Below, piece by piece: positions 63,960 through 64,000 of a stretch of DNA of 64,000 nt. A model generated the notes under the pieces. The model did no database searches. It saw only the letters and a program-made list of their open reading frames with translations, and was not told the origin of the DNA. This DNA comes from TOLSYN sp963849065 (GTDB lineage Bacteria > Acidobacteriota > Terriglobia > Terriglobales > Acidobacteriaceae). Position 1 is the first letter of the stretch. Every line of letters starts with the position of its first letter. The position numbers were made by a program, and so were the translations under genes. The stretch is taken from the NCBI GenBank assembly GCA_963849065.1, contig CAWKFM010000001.1, forward strand, positions 186,001 through 250,000. Direction: 5' to 3'.

Positions 63960-64000
63960 GCGAGGCTCAGCGATGGCTCACCCCTGCGACGTATTGGAGA

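Overview
The window looks like a chromosomal segment of an Acidobacteriota bacterium, most likely class Terriglobia (Acidobacteriia). The signs are moderately high GC, VWFA-domain proteins of the acidobacterial type, carboxypeptidase-regulatory-like proteins, a fused aroD-aroE gene and many decayed insertion sequences. No rRNA, tRNA or CRISPR array was recognised.

Layout. (1) 0-3.6 kb: the tail of a sigma-54 response regulator, hemA, a small secreted protein and a VWFA-domain protein. (2) 3.6-14.1 kb: a Tn7-like transposition island on the minus strand, with a TnsA-like nuclease, a DDE transposase (TnsB/TniA), two TniB/TnsC-like AAA+ ATPases (one short) and two TniQ proteins (one full length, one truncated). 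Several tiny open frames sit among them, and an IS630 relic and an IS3 relic have landed inside. The island abuts a beheaded second copy of the VWFA gene. (3) 14.5-19.5 kb: an IS1595 relic, two related exported proteins, an FKBP prolyl isomerase and a membrane-anchored TPR protein. (4) 20.1-34.7 kb: an eight-gene plus-strand cluster that looks like an extracellular electron-transfer locus. It encodes an octahaem protein with seven C-terminal beta-sandwich repeats, a 16-haem protein, an NHL beta-propeller, a tetrahaem protein, a SurA-like prolyl isomerase, an outer-membrane beta-barrel, a second NHL propeller and a 12-haem protein. (5) 35.3-42.9 kb: a decayed glycosyltransferase-like gene, a paralogue of the 15.3 kb gene, a GNAT acetyltransferase, a GT39-type glycosyltransferase carrying repeat insertions, and a TadE/TadG pair. 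(6) 43.3-45.6 kb: an IS5-family element and a broken IS110 element. (7) 45.7-55.2 kb: an S4-domain protein, aroDE with a histone-H1-like tail, a GAF-GGDEF protein, an orphan GvpL/F homologue, a sigma-54 response regulator, a DksA-like protein and a small membrane protein. (8) 55.5-64 kb: the F1Fo ATP synthase operon (b', b, delta, alpha, gamma, beta, epsilon) and hflX.

How the genes work together. The 20-35 kb genes form one transcriptional direction with tight or overlapping junctions. Together they supply periplasmic and surface haem wires, a barrel to cross the outer membrane, a folding helper and scaffold propellers. The island genes form the usual Tn7-like set of cut, join, regulate and target functions, but with duplicated regulator and targeting modules, and several parts are decayed. 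The two most unusual features are this two-ATPase, two-TniQ island with its micro-ORFs and the acidobacterial multihaem/NHL/PPIase/barrel locus. A palindromic repeat family is also scattered between 39 and 56 kb and has entered a coding sequence in frame.
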